DNA of 64,000 nucleotides from Tritrichomonas musculus (taxonomy: Eukaryota > Parabasalia > Tritrichomonadida > Tritrichomonadidae), in contig JAPFFF010000003.1 of the NCBI GenBank assembly GCA_039105265.1, forward strand, positions 2,294,001-2,358,000, in the 5' to 3' direction. A model generated the notes under the pieces. That model saw only the letters and a list, made by a program, of their open reading frames with translations. It had not been told where the DNA came from and did no database searches. The translations under genes and the position numbers were made by a program. Below are positions 1 through 11,375 of this stretch, piece after piece (position 1 is the stretch's first letter; every line of letters starts with the position of its first letter).

Positions 1-3000
1 GTAAAATAAACATTCAAAATAAAAAATTAAAATATCTCCACCAAAAAATCATTAAATAAAGCATTTCACTAAATTAAATGATAAAATATTATATTTTAGT
101 AAATGAATATGTGCACCAAAAGATGAAAAAGATGACTTTTCCTTATTCATTGAAAATAATTGAGAGATCATTGAAATAATAATAAATGCATTCAATTAAA
201 AAAACTAAAATATCTTGCCGGAAATAATAAAAACTATATTTCCAATCTAAATAAAACTTAATTATATAAGTAATATAATATATAAACAAATATAAAATGC
301 GTATATTTTCGATATTTGGTTTTTAATTCAAAATAATTGAGAGATCATTGAAACAAGAATTAATCTATTCAATTTAAAAATAAACAATATCCTAGTAAAT
401 TTAACGATATGTATATTATTTCTCTGGTTAAAATAGAATTAAATTGATGATAAGTAATCAAAATAATATTAGTTAATGAGAATTATTATTTTATTATTTT
501 GAATGCAAAAAATTGAATACTCTAATATAATCATAAATTTTTCAAAAATTTTACAAAATTTTTGAGAAATAAAAGGTATCAATCTACTCAAACAGAAAGA
601 CATTATGTTAATTTATGTATTCCATTGTGCTAATATGGGTTAAACCACCATATTAAAATTGATTATATCATATATTTATTAAATAAAATAATGTTTTATA
701 TATATATATCTTATTATTTATGTTATTATAGTGAAACCTTGATAAAAACCTATAATAATTAAAATTATACATAACTAATATACACCATATTCATTTTAAA
801 TTATTCAATTTATAAAATATTTTATATATATATATATATAAAAGGCTTAATAATTCTTTACATTATTAACTATATCTAATGTACATTATATTATATGAGT
901 CTGATTTAATTTATTTTTACATTTTTAAAGACTCTTCTTTTTAAAAAAAATAGCATATGTACTTTTTGAACCTAATTCCTATTTATGCTTGCCCATTAAG
1001 TTAAATAAATTGAATTCACCATGTTTTTAATTTAATATATCAATATTTTATGACCAAAGATTAAAATTAAAATGCAGAAATCGAGATTATTTTGAGCTTT
1101 ATGGTCATTATATATGCTCAAATATTATGAATATGCATCATACATATATGAATATGAATTAAATGTTTATGAATATCTATTAAATATGCACAAATATGTA
1201 TGAATATGTACCAAACATGCATGAATTCTATTAAATATGTATAAATGTGCATCAAACATATATGAATATGCATCTAATATCTATAAATATGCATCAAATA
1301 TGTATGAATATACACCAAAAAGTATGAATATGAATCAAATATATATGAATATATATTAAATATGCATGAATATGCATCAAATATATATTAATATGCACAA
1401 TAATGATTGAATATGCATCAAATATGTATGAATAGGCATCAAACATATATGAATATCTATTAAATATGTATGAATATATATTAAATATGCATGAATATGC
1501 ATTAAACATATATGAATATCTATTAAATATGTATGAATATGCATCAAACATATATGAATATCTATTAAATATGTATGAATATATATTAAATATGTATGAA
1601 TATGCATTAAACATATATGAATATCTATTAAATATGTATGAATATGCATCAAACATATATGAATATCTATTAAATATGCATGAATATGCATCAAACATAT
1701 ATGAATATCTATTAAATATGCATGAATATGCAATAAAATATCTATTAATATGCACAATAATGGTTGAATATGCATCAAATATGTATGAATATCTATTAAA
1801 TATGTATGAATATGCATCAAATATGTATGAATATGCATCAAATATGTATGAATATGCATCAAATATTTATGAATATGCATCAAACATATATGAATATATA
1901 TTAAATATGCATGAATATGCATCAAATATATATGAATATGCACAAAAATGTATGGATATGTATTAAATATGTATGAGCATGTTAATCTTGTTTATCCCCT
2001 GTGAAGGTGTGATTTATAATCTAATTATTATTATAATTTTTTTTTTGCATTTAATATTCTTTTGAAATATTATTTGTCTCATATTTCTAACTATAACTTT
2101 CATCTGTAAAAGAAGTAAAAAATTGGAATTATCAATGTGTAATTTATTAATGTCAATATAAAATCTTGACAAATTCCACATTCTTATCATGAATTTCACT
2201 TATTATAATCACTTACAATTTTCATGCTAAAATTTTTGGTATCTTCTATATTCACTTTTTTAAATGAATTTGCAAAATAAAGTTAAATCAAAAATTTTTA
2301 TTATATAATTAGTATATATTTCTTTTTTATGGTATTTCATACATATGATTCTATTGGTTGTTATCATAAAAACTTTATATGCTTTTATTATGATCATTAT
2401 TTTTGTTATGTTTTTTCGCTAAATTTTTAAAAAATAAATCAAATTTTATAGATGTAACATAAAAGTAATATGTCCATTAGCACAATGGAATACATAAATT
2501 AACATAATGTCTTTCTGTTTGAGTAGATTGATACCTTTTATTTCTCAAAAATTTTGTAAAATTTTTGAAAAATTTATGATTATATTAGAGTATTCAATTT
2601 TTTGCATTCAAAATAATAAAATAATAATTCTCATTAACTAATATTATTTTGATTACTTATCATCAATTTAATTCTATTTTAACCAGAGAAATAATATACA
2701 TATCGTTAAATTTACTAGGATATTGTTTATTTTTAAATTGAATAGATTAATTCTTGTTTCAATGATCTCTCAATTATTTTGAATTAAAAACCAAATATCG
2801 AAAATATACGCATTTTATATTTGTTTATATATTATATTACTTATATAATTAAGTTTTATTTAGATTGGAAATATAGTTTTTATTATTTCCGGCAAGATAT
2901 TTTAGTTTTTTTAATTGAATGCATTTATTATTATTTCAATGATCTCTCAATTATTTTCAATGAATAAGGAAAAGTCATCTTTTTCATCTTTTGGTGCATA

Positions 3001-3109
3001 TATTCATTTACTAAAATATAATATTTTATCATTTAATTTAGTGAAATGCTTTATTTAATGATTTTTTGGTGGAGATATTTTAATTTTTTATTTTGAATGT
3101 TTATTTTGC
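1..3109. mobile_element. Foldback element, 634-bp inverted arms
   Basis: The first 634 bases return as a reverse complement at 2476-3109; each position x pairs with 3110-x. Only a few mismatches are visible, for example near positions 2 and 110. The left end may lie just outside the window, so the true tip and any target duplication on that side cannot be read. The 1.84-kb centre holds AT-rich DNA and a 21-bp satellite but no transposase. Such arm length and identity indicate a foldback or non-autonomous DNA element, recently formed or kept alike by gene conversion (inference). Confidence 0.85.
1130..1975. repeat. 21-bp satellite inside the foldback loop
   Basis: Tandem units of 21 bases of the form AATATGTATGAATATGCATCA, with variants such as a TCTATTAA block. 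Because 21 is a multiple of three and stops are rare in several frames, the array reads as heptapeptide repeats (MYEYASN or IYEYLLN) on the plus strand and as other heptads on the minus strand. Openness on both strands argues that this is satellite DNA rather than a gene. Confidence 0.85.
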
Positions 3110-3803
3110 AATTCTTCAGAAAAATTGAGATTGAAGGGCATAAAGACTTTGCGCCCATGCTTTTTTATCTTCATGCACTAATCTCGAACCATAAAATTAC
3201 TACATATATACATCAACTTTTGAATGCATGGATAACATGAATCAATTATGCATATTTTTAACAATTCATCAATGCAAGAAACTTATGAGATAAATGGAAT
3301 ATAGTTTTATAACCTGCCTAAAAATAAAAAAAAAGGCAAAAAAGAACTTGTGAAAAAAAAGGCAAAATTTTTGGCCAAAATATTGAAGCCATAAAATATC
3401 CTTAGAGTTGTAATAAAGATAAAAGAAATTTTAAAGTTTTTTGATTGGTCTTTTATGATAAAAAGTTCATTTAATTATATTCCGCATTCCGATATCAACT
3501 CTGTATTTAATTAATATATTCATTTTACTATTATTATATGCTGTATCAATTTCATAAATATTGGATATTTTTATTAATCATCTAAAATAATCTAGATATT
3601 TGTGTTTAAATACGATAATTATGGAAATTTGCATTTGAAAACAATTTTTTTTTATAAAGATGTGTGGGGAAACTTATACTTTCTCAAAATTGGCTCTAGA
3701 TTTTTTGATGAAATTAATATTATTAATAAATAAACTCATTATATATCATAATAAATTAATAATTAAGCATTTTCAACCTACAATATAAAGATAAAAGAAG
3801 GGG
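3110..3803. other. AT-rich gap without recognisable genes
   Basis: About 690 bases between the foldback arm and a short inverted-repeat element. Homopolymer runs and short ORFs only. I see no gene, RNA or repeat I can name. Confidence 0.6.
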
Positions 3804-4171
3804 AATCGTATTTTCCTACGCCACTTTTTGAATACTTTTTTATACATTTTTTATTCAATTTTTGCTAAATAATGCATAAATATTTAGTTAAAATGGCTTC
3901 CCGATTCATCCAGCAATTCAAGGAGCCTGATTCGGCTTCGCGCAGCTCTGTGGTGATCACTAGTGCGTATATTCCTGAAAAATTATGTAAAAATAAAAAA
4001 AAATTATATCAAAAAAAGCAAATAGTTATAATTGTAAGAGAAAAATTAAATTTACGATTTTTTTGGTTAATTTTCTTAACAGAGTAAGTTAAATTGCACC
4101 TTAAGATGGTGGTTTTTTAGTTACTCATGGATAGAAAAACCATTCAAAAAGTGGCGTAGAAAAAAACGATT
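3804..4171. mobile_element. 368-bp MITE-like element with 30-bp inverted ends
   Basis: The ends at 3804-3833 and 4142-4171 are imperfect inverted repeats sharing the perfect core TACGCCACTTTTTGAAT. The interior has a less AT-rich patch near 3890-3975. Near 4090-4105 it carries a separate sequence (AAATTGCACCTTAA) like the TTAA-flanked ends seen near 54.99 kb, so it may itself be composite. There is no transposase; the 71-codon ORF inside has no protein-like features. Confidence 0.6.
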
Positions 4172-5286
4172 GTCCATAAAAGAAGGCCAAAAATAGGTGA
4201 ATAATTCTAATTAATTGAGATATTTTTTTGAAGTCAATAATTTATATATAACTCATAAAAAAAACAATATATAAACAATTAAACATTTGAATATAAATAA
4301 TAACATTATTTTATAATATATAATAATAATTAAAAGTACTATTAAAGCAGTATATGAAAAATCAAATTTAAATCATTCTGAAAAAATTAATGATAATTAA
4401 ATAAATTAAATAGATAAATCATTTGATGTTTCTTAATAGCAAATCAGTTATTTGTTCAGCAAAAAATAATGTATTTTTTTCAAAATGAAATATTCGTAAA
4501 TAGAACTCAATTTCAACTCCAAAATTTTAGATTGGAAAAAAAATAGTATTATATATTAACAATCATTTATCAAAAATATTATTTATCAAGTATTTGGCGA
4601 GAAAACGAACCTCGACAAAAAAATTCGAACGATAGATTCAATTCTTTCAAAATTATTTGAGTGAAAACTCTCAATTTACTCGTTAGACGATTAGAATTTC
4701 AATAAATTATTTTCATGCTAATTATTGAAAATTGAACATCATTGAAAGTATATTTTATTTATTATATATATTTCTTGATCAATTATATATATATATTTAA
4801 TATAATTATTAAAATAAATTATATATATAAAAATAAATTACAAATTAATAAATAAATCTAATGTAATCCTTTATTATTATATAAAAATACATAAAAATAA
4901 CATTAGAAGGTCAATTTTAACCATATCTCTCTTTTTATATTAATCTATTTTTATTTTGATAAAATTTGAATAAATATCTTATTAAAATAAAAATATAATT
5001 TTAATAATATATATATAATTATATGAATCTGCATTTATATTCAAAATATTGATATTTTTATTGAATATTAGAATATTTTAAAAAAAAATTAATCGTTTTC
5101 TATCTGAAAAATTTATTAATAATTTCAATTAATTCAAAAAATTTGGGACCTATATCTCAATTTTCATTGAATTTTGAGAGATACTCTAAAATCATATTAC
5201 AACTCTGTATGTGTTTTCCAATAGACTTTTTTATTTTTCAATCAAAAAAAAATTTGAGAGAGTCAACCCATTTTTTTTTAATTCTT
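4172..5286. other. Gene-free AT-rich DNA
   Basis: About 1.1 kb with no ORF of interest. Short AT runs dominate, with one weak inverted repeat near 5155-5185 (TCTCAATTTTCATTGAATTTTGAGAGA). Nothing else recognised. Confidence 0.6.
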
Positions 5287-5534
5287 TTAAGGTACAAATC
5301 CAGTACGTTATTTTTTGAATAGGAGAACGTTTATTATTTGAATAGTTGCATGTCTCTGAAAAAGTTTAAATTGACTAGGTTTGTTTTTGACACTTATTTT
5401 ACAATTTAAATAAACATTATGACATGTTATATGAAATGGATGAAAATAATCGTTTTTTATTTAACATGTCATCTTATTCTTTGAGAATGTCAAAAAAAAT
5501 TGCGGTTACTAAACGTACTGGATTTGTACCTTAA
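5287..5534. mobile_element. 248-bp MITE with perfect 23-bp TIRs and TTAA ends
   Basis: Bases 5287-5309 and 5512-5534 are perfect reverse complements that begin TTAAGGTACAAATCCAGTAC. TTAA at both outer edges could be a TTAA target duplication flanking a TIR that starts with GG, as for piggyBac-type elements (family knowledge; assignment is inference). The inside has a smaller inverted repeat around ACATGTTA/TAACATGT but no coding capacity. A piece of the same end, AATCCAGTACGTTAATT, occurs alone near 19470-19488. Confidence 0.8.
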
Positions 5535-6369
5535 ATTTGAGGGCAAAGCATTGAGTTCGAAACTAAACCTCTTTGCTTTTTTTTATAAATTATGTAATTA
5601 CGTTTCATTTCGGCAATTTTTACATTTTAATACGTCTTTTCATTGAATTTTATAATATTACAATTACGTCCGAAGGGTAAATTTGAAACAGTTCTGATTG
5701 TTCAATAATAACTTTTCGTAAGATCCAAAGAAATCAATTAATATCATTATGTTATTTAACATATATAAGCTCATTATTATGATATCATTATTTTTATATA
5801 TATTTAATCAAATAGTCATGCGAAATAAAAAGATATTAAATGAATAGAAATTTTGATAAATAAACGTTTATTTTAAATATATTGAATTTCTACATTTTTT
5901 TAACTATGTTATTCGACAAATATTAAATATAAATTGCTTTTTTTGCATTTTGGATATTTTTCAATTTCCGAAGAAAAAAATTTCAAAGAAAACTTTTTTA
6001 TAAATACAAACGTTTAGATTTAATTTTTGAATTGATACGTTTTTTAATGAAAAGTGTTACTAATCAGTTAAATTAGAGATGTAATATCAAAATAATGATT
6101 ATTATCATTTTTTTATGCTATATTAAAAAGTTTGAATAAAATGATATCACATCATTATAAAAAAAATCATATTTTTACATATATTTTTAATTCACATTAT
6201 TGATTCTATAGACTTACTATATAATGCGATTTGTATTTCAATTAACGATCTTGCATTCAAATTTATAACGTTCTATTACATAAAAAAATAACGTACAAAG
6301 CCCAAAAAGGTAAAAATTGAATGGAAAACCGATACTTTTGATAAAATTTGAAAAATTGAATCAATAACA
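5535..6369. other. AT-rich upstream region of the EF-hand gene
   Basis: About 830 bases without an ORF worth reporting. Apart from the initiator-like motif next to the gene, I see nothing in it. Confidence 0.5.
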
Positions 6370-6375
6370 TCATTT
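6370..6375 (+). promoter_or_regulatory. Initiator-like TCATTT of the EF-hand gene
   Basis: TCATTT fits the trichomonad initiator TCA(T/C)T(T/A), where transcription starts at the A. The A at 6372 would give an 18-nt leader before the ATG at 6390, the very short leader usual in this lineage. No TATA-like element is needed. Confidence 0.5.
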
Positions 6376-6389
6376 TTTTTTAGCAACTC

Positions 6390-7454
6390 ATGGCTAAGGA
6401 TAGGAACGAGCAAGAAAGAAGACAACGTTTTGAAAAATACTATACACAAATCGATAAAGATGGATCAGGACATTTGAGCTATGAAGAGTTCAAAACTTTC
6501 TTAACACAATACAATAAGAAAGAAATGCCTGAAAAACAAAATGAATTCTTTTTCCATGGTGCTGATGTAGACAATGGTGGTTCAATTGATAAAGAAGAAT
6601 TGTGGCAACTTGTTGAAGCCCTTCACAATAATGACAAACTTTACATCAACAAGCTTTTCTTCCGTGCAGTTGATAAGGACAAGAGCAGAGAAATCGATGC
6701 TGCAGAATTTGTCACAATGGCCGAGCTCAATGGTGTTGAAATGTCAGAAGAACAAGCCGAAAACCAAATTAAAAATCTCACTGGTGGCAACTCTAAAATG
6801 AACTTTGCACAAATGCACAAAGCTCTTACAGGAGAAGACATCCCAGAAGATACAGACCCATATGATGGAAAACTCAGTTCTGGTGTTAAAACACGAGGCG
6901 CAACAAGTGGATCTGGCTCTCTTACTGAAGAAGAAAAGAACCAAATCAGATCTCTCATTTCCAAGTACGACAAAAGCGGAAATGGAAAACTTGAATACGA
7001 TGAGTTCCTTGGATTCATGTCAGAAGGACTTGGCGTTGGCGATTCTAAAAGCCCTAACTTCCTTAAACAGATGAGATTCCTTTATGATGGTATGGATCTT
7101 GATGCTTCCCACAACCTTGACCAAGAAGAAGTTATTACATGCATGGAGAAGTTTAAGACCAAGGACTTCAAATATCTTACAAGAATGATTTTCCGTGGTG
7201 CTGACAAGGATAAATCCAGAAAAGTTAGCATTCTCGAACTTAAAGATTGCGTTGACAATCTTGGTGGAGTTCCATTTAACCAAGATGATTTTGATCAAAA
7301 ATGCAAGAGCGAATTCGGAAAGAAGAAGAAGGAATTAGAATACTGGGAATTCTATAAGATCATCTCTGGTGAAACTCTTGATAAGAAGAGCCCAGATTAT
7401 GATCCATATGAAGGAAAGTATCCTGAAAAATCTAAGTGCTGCCTTTTACTTTAA
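6390..7454 (+). CDS. Six-EF-hand calcium-binding protein with CaaX end
   Basis: A 354-residue protein with six EF-hand loops in two groups of three. Loops begin at residues 22 (DKDGSGHLSYEE), 59 (DVDNGGSIDKEE), 95 (DKDKSREIDAAE), about 194 (DKSGNGKLEYDE), 236 (DLDASHNLDQEE) and 272 (DKDKSRKVSILE). Loop 5 lacks the glycine at position 6 and may bind calcium weakly. A Gly/Ser linker near residue 170 separates the halves. The protein ends KCCLLL, so the last four residues (CLLL) form a CaaX box whose final Leu favours geranylgeranylation; a membrane-anchored calcium sensor is the likely role (inference). The layout recalls calbindin/calretinin, which normally lack CaaX. The stop sits in TTTAAATAAA, so a UAAA poly(A) signal overlaps it, as is common in trichomonads. 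Confidence 0.9.
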   Translation: MAKDRNEQERRQRFEKYYTQIDKDGSGHLSYEEFKTFLTQYNKKEMPEKQNEFFFHGADVDNGGSIDKEELWQLVEALHNNDKLYINKLFFRAVDKDKSREIDAAEFVTMAELNGVEMSEEQAENQIKNLTGGNSKMNFAQMHKALTGEDIPEDTDPYDGKLSSGVKTRGATSGSGSLTEEEKNQIRSLISKYDKSGNGKLEYDEFLGFMSEGLGVGDSKSPNFLKQMRFLYDGMDLDASHNLDQEEVITCMEKFKTKDFKYLTRMIFRGADKDKSRKVSILELKDCVDNLGGVPFNQDDFDQKCKSEFGKKKKELEYWEFYKIISGETLDKKSPDYDPYEGKYPEKSKCCLLL

Positions 7455-7654
7455 ATAAAATTTTAATGCTTTATTTATATATTAAATATTATTTTTTTAC
7501 GTTTTTTTATTGTATTTTTTATTAAGTCTAGCATCAAAATGATCTACATTTTTGTGAGTAAGAAAGCACGTTATTTATGTAAATCACTGAAATAATTTTT
7601 TATGAAAGAAAATAAACATAAGGAATTTAAACTTAAGTCCGAACATCTGTTTTT
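7455..7654. other. Convergent 3' intergenic spacer
   Basis: Two hundred AT-rich bases between the convergent EF-hand and kinase genes. Only short UAAA-like poly(A) motifs are visible. Confidence 0.5.
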
Positions 7655-10553
7655 TTATTTATGATCTGAATTGAATATGCCTTTTTGCTTGTGCAACTGA
7701 TTATCCTTCACAATATTTTCAATGAGTAATAAGTCGCCCATTTTATTATTTGAAAAGCTACTTGGCTTCTTATTCTTATCCAATTTTGATCCTGTTAGTT
7801 GTTCAAAATCATTTTTTTCTATTATATAATTCATTAGACCAGATGACATTCTTCTTCTTTTATAATTTTCAGATAGACGAATATTGTCAGCTGCTAGTGT
7901 TCTCACCGAAATACTTTGAAAGCCAGGCAATGCAGCAATTTCTAAAGAATTAGAATTATTATTTAAGCTATTATTTTGCGTATCGTTTTCATGAAATTGT
8001 GGGAAAACTTCAAGATTACTCTTACTTCTATTTCTAATTTTCCTGTTATTTCCTTTTAGCCTATTATTCAAATTTGGTTCATTTTTAATATTATTATTAT
8101 TTTGAATATCTAAATTCATATCATCAATGATATCTTTATCGTTAAGCTCAGTTGTTTTTTCTCGACACAAAAAATAATCAGTATCTTCATCAGAATTAAG
8201 CTCAGGAATAAAAGGCGCTTCTGCATTTTCATCAACATCTTCAAACCAAGCATGCTTTATAATTTCATCAATACTTTTTGCACCAATTCTCTCTTCTGGA
8301 TTTACTTTCAAAAGCTTTGAAATTAAATCAATCGCTTCATCTGATAAATCATATTCTTCAGCCACTTCTTTTTGATTCCAAAATCCACTCACAATCTTTT
8401 GCCTTGTTTCTGATTCAGTTGCTTCATGAAATGGGGGAACACCACATAACATCTCATACATAATTACACCAAGAGACCAAAGGTCGCAAGTAAATGTATG
8501 AGGCCTTGCTAGAATAATTTCTGGTGCTACATAATCAGGCGTTCCTACGTATGAATTTGACTCAATTTTCTGGTCATCAACTGGCAATTGACGATTAAAC
8601 ATGCCGATAAAGCTAAGGCCAAAATCGGTCAATTTGAGATGTCCAGTATTTGATATAAGAATGTTATCTGGTTTTAGATCGCGGTGAATAATTCCGTTCT
8701 CACGAAGATATTTTAGAGCATGAACAATTTGGAGAACATAAAGTTTGGCTGCGGATTCATCAAGACTGCCGAGATTCTGTAGAAGAGAATAAAGATCGCC
8801 TCCTGGCAAATACTCCATAACTAAATATAGATTATTTTGGCCAATAATTGAATAATCTACGTATTAGACTTGAATTTAAAAATGAAAACAGTTATTTTCA
8901 TTATCTTATTTATTTTTCAAAAACCTTAATTTGAAATTCCAAATCATCAATTTGGCTCATTTAAATTTAAAGGCCAAAAAATGCTGATACTATTAACAAC
9001 ATCTTTTCACCACCAAATTTTTTGGCATCATAAAATTTTTTTTTTGATGCTCATTTTTGAAAGAAGGAATTCAATTAAGATTTTGTTGAAAAAAAATAAG
9101 ATAACGAAAATAATTGTAAAATAAATAACATACAAAAACTAACAATATGTGGATTAGAGAAGCGTAGAAGAATATCTTTTTCTGCATAAAGACGCTTGAC
9201 TTGATTTTTTTCTGTTAAACCTTTTCTGGGAATGACTTTAATTGCATAAATATCACCAGTTTTCTTTTTTCTTCCCAAAAATACTTTCGCATACGCACCA
9301 GAAGAGATCTTTTTAATGAAATCAAAATCAGATACTAATGCCTGTTTCATTACATGTGAAATTCCAGTAGCGCCAGTATTTCTTAGTCTTTCCAAATTAA
9401 TTTTTGATGCTTTTGCCGCACATAATTTTTTACAAATAAGAGATCGAATTGTTTGAATTTCGCTAATAGTGTTGCTATCAATTTCTTTTGAATCACGAAG
9501 GCCAGCGATTGATGAATTCAATTCATCAATCGAGTCTTGATCATTCATTTCGATTGTAATAACATTATCTAATATAAATAGAATATTGAAAACTAATAAA
9601 ATTTTGGATAAAACTTTCTCTGATGGTCCTGGCCATTCTATATTTAAATAATTGTTTGAAATTGAATCACGTATCGCCTGCAATTCTTTATTAACTTCAG
9701 TGACAAACGAAGCGTTGTTGTAATTTTTAACACAAAGGACTGTATGCCTATCAATCATATATGCAGGTATTTTTTCGTCGCAAATTCGACAAACAACAAA
9801 TTCCTGGCAATCTAATAATGCTGCAGAAAATGATGGAATTTGCGAATTTAGTGATCTATTAGGACTCAGCGAATTCTTGCTATCAGTTAAAACAGATGAA
9901 TCTGTACTTGAGGCCATTTCATTAAAAAGATTTGAAAGAGGTTCTGAGTGATACGACATCAAATTTTTGTTTTTTGGAATTGGAATTTGCCTTTTATTAT
10001 GAAGATTAGCACTCACTTTTTTACCATCAGTGTTTTCGTCAGAACCAGTTATTGGGCTTGTTTCATTACTTTTTAGTAAGTTTTCATTATTTTCTAAAGT
10101 TAAAATCGATTGATTATCTGCATTAGAATCCAAAGAATTGTTGGCACTAATATCATGTAGAAAATTTGGATAAATTGAATTTGAAATTATATATCTATTT
10201 ATTGAAATAGATGCAGTAAGAAGTTGCTGCGCAGTTTTTTCTACACTTTTCGAAATGCTGTTATCTGACAAAATTTTACGTAATGAGGATAATGCATGAT
10301 CTATTCTACTCATTAATTCAGAGTATTTGCATGATGTCAAACGGAGAGCTTCCAATCGAATTGTTGAGAAATAACGTTTCTCTTCTGGTGATTGGGACGA
10401 GGGGATTTTTTTAATTGCGTTATTAATAATTGTTTTCTGGGCTTTTAAAAAAATAAATAAGCTTTGATTTTTTGTGTTACATCCAAAGGATGAATTCGAA
10501 TACTGACAAAGATTCATAGATGAACATACGAGGCTAGAGACCGATTCTTCCAT
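7655..10553 (-). CDS. AGC kinase of the Rim15/IRE/MAST type, two exons
   Basis: Exon 1 is 10553-9134 and exon 2 is 8856-7655; joined across the intron they give 873 residues in one frame. Residues about 254-275 form a Cys-Cys-His-Cys motif (CRICDEKIPAYMIDRHTVLC), the small zinc finger of plant IRE and fungal Rim15 kinases. The kinase domain starts near residue 409 with glycine loop SSGAYAKVFLG, VAIK-type lysine AIKVIPRKGL, then HRDLKPDN, DFGLSF and GTPDYVAPEI. The intron falls between SF and YYSIIGQNNLYLVMEYL, restoring a continuous kinase lobe. There is a C-terminal tail of about 190 residues rich in Asn and Ser. Rim15/IRE/MAST kinases act in nutrient, polar-growth and microtubule signalling; the role here is inferred. 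The start chosen is the first ATG (10553); an in-frame TTG precedes it. Confidence 0.87.
8857..9133 (-). other. 277-nt spliceosomal intron in the kinase gene
   Basis: On the minus strand the donor is GTATGT (the G at 9133) and the intron ends TCTAATACGTAG (last G at 8857). That end matches 8 of 12 positions of the Trichomonas branch/acceptor ACTAACACACAG, where branch point and acceptor are fused. Removal joins ...GTTAGTTTTT to ATTATTCAATT..., keeping phase (exon 1 ends after one base of a codon) and rebuilding a conserved kinase segment. The intron has stops in the continuing frame. It is longer than the roughly 60-200 nt usually quoted for Trichomonas vaginalis introns. Confidence 0.85.
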
Positions 10554-10779
10554 CAAAATAGATTTTTGAGTTTTTTTTTTTTTTTTTTTTTTTGAATTGA
10601 ACGAATTTATATTTAATTTAATTAAGAGTAGGTGGAACCAAGATTGGAACAGCAGTCAGACATTATATTTTTACATTTTAATAATGAATTATAGCTTAGT
10701 AAAAAGGCACTAGCAATTGACGAATTGTTCTATAAGTTTTCGGGTTTTCATTCAGTATGAAAATTTGCATTTGAAATTT

Positions 10780-11112
10780 TCGTATTCAAATCGTGTTTTT
10801 TCTCAATTTTTAGTATTGAAATCGTGTTTTTTCTCAATTTTTAGTATTGAAATCGTGTTTTTTCTCAATTTTTAGTATTGAAATCGTGTTTTTTCTCAAT
10901 TTTTAGTATTGAAATCGTGTTTTTTCTCAATTTTTAGTATTGAAATCGTGTTTTTTCTCAATTTTTAGTATTGAAATCGTGTTTTTTCTCAATTTTTAGT
11001 ATTGAAATCGTGTTTTTTCTCAATTTTTAGTATTGAAATCGTGTTTTTTCTCAATTTTTTAGCATTGAAATCATGTTTTTTCTCAATTAATGCTATTCAA
11101 ATTATGTATTCA
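10780..11112. repeat. 32-bp tandem array, about ten units
   Basis: Head-to-tail units of 32 bases containing TAGTATTGAAATCGTG followed by TTTTTTCTCAATTTTT. The TAGTATTG word recurs at 10811, 10843, 10875 and so on to 11067, where the last copies decay. Units abut without spacers. The array lies between the kinase 5' end and the transposase-like ORF. Confidence 0.9.
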
Positions 11113-11375
11113 CTCAATTTTTATTATAAAATTGTTTATTTTTTAAAAAATTCTCTCAATTTTTTGTTGGATTTTTAATTTAGATTTATACTATAAATTA
11201 ATAAACAATATTATTATTATTTATTATATAATTTTGATATTTTTGATATATTTTATTTTTATAATAATTTAACGTGACATTTAGTTTTTTTAACTCGAAT
11301 AATAGAGGTTTTTATAAAAAAATAATCGGTTTTTTATTCTTAATATTCAAATAGAACAATAATTATTTCTTATTA

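Noticed and set aside
1294-1966. Heptad-repeat ORFs on both strands within the satellite
   Set aside because: They are open only because the 21-bp unit is a multiple of three and lacks stops; both strands are equally open.
3872-4087. 71-codon ORF in the 3804-4171 element
   Set aside because: No protein-like pattern beyond a short patch; Lys-rich tail comes from A runs.
5540-5560. GAGTTCGAAACT as a tRNA B-box
   Set aside because: No acceptor stem or A-box around it.
9075-9133. Short C-terminal extension of kinase exon 1
   Set aside because: It is intron read-through after GTATGT; the spliced frame gives a proper kinase domain.
10780-11112. CRISPR-like array
   Set aside because: Units follow each other directly without unique spacers, and the host is a eukaryote.
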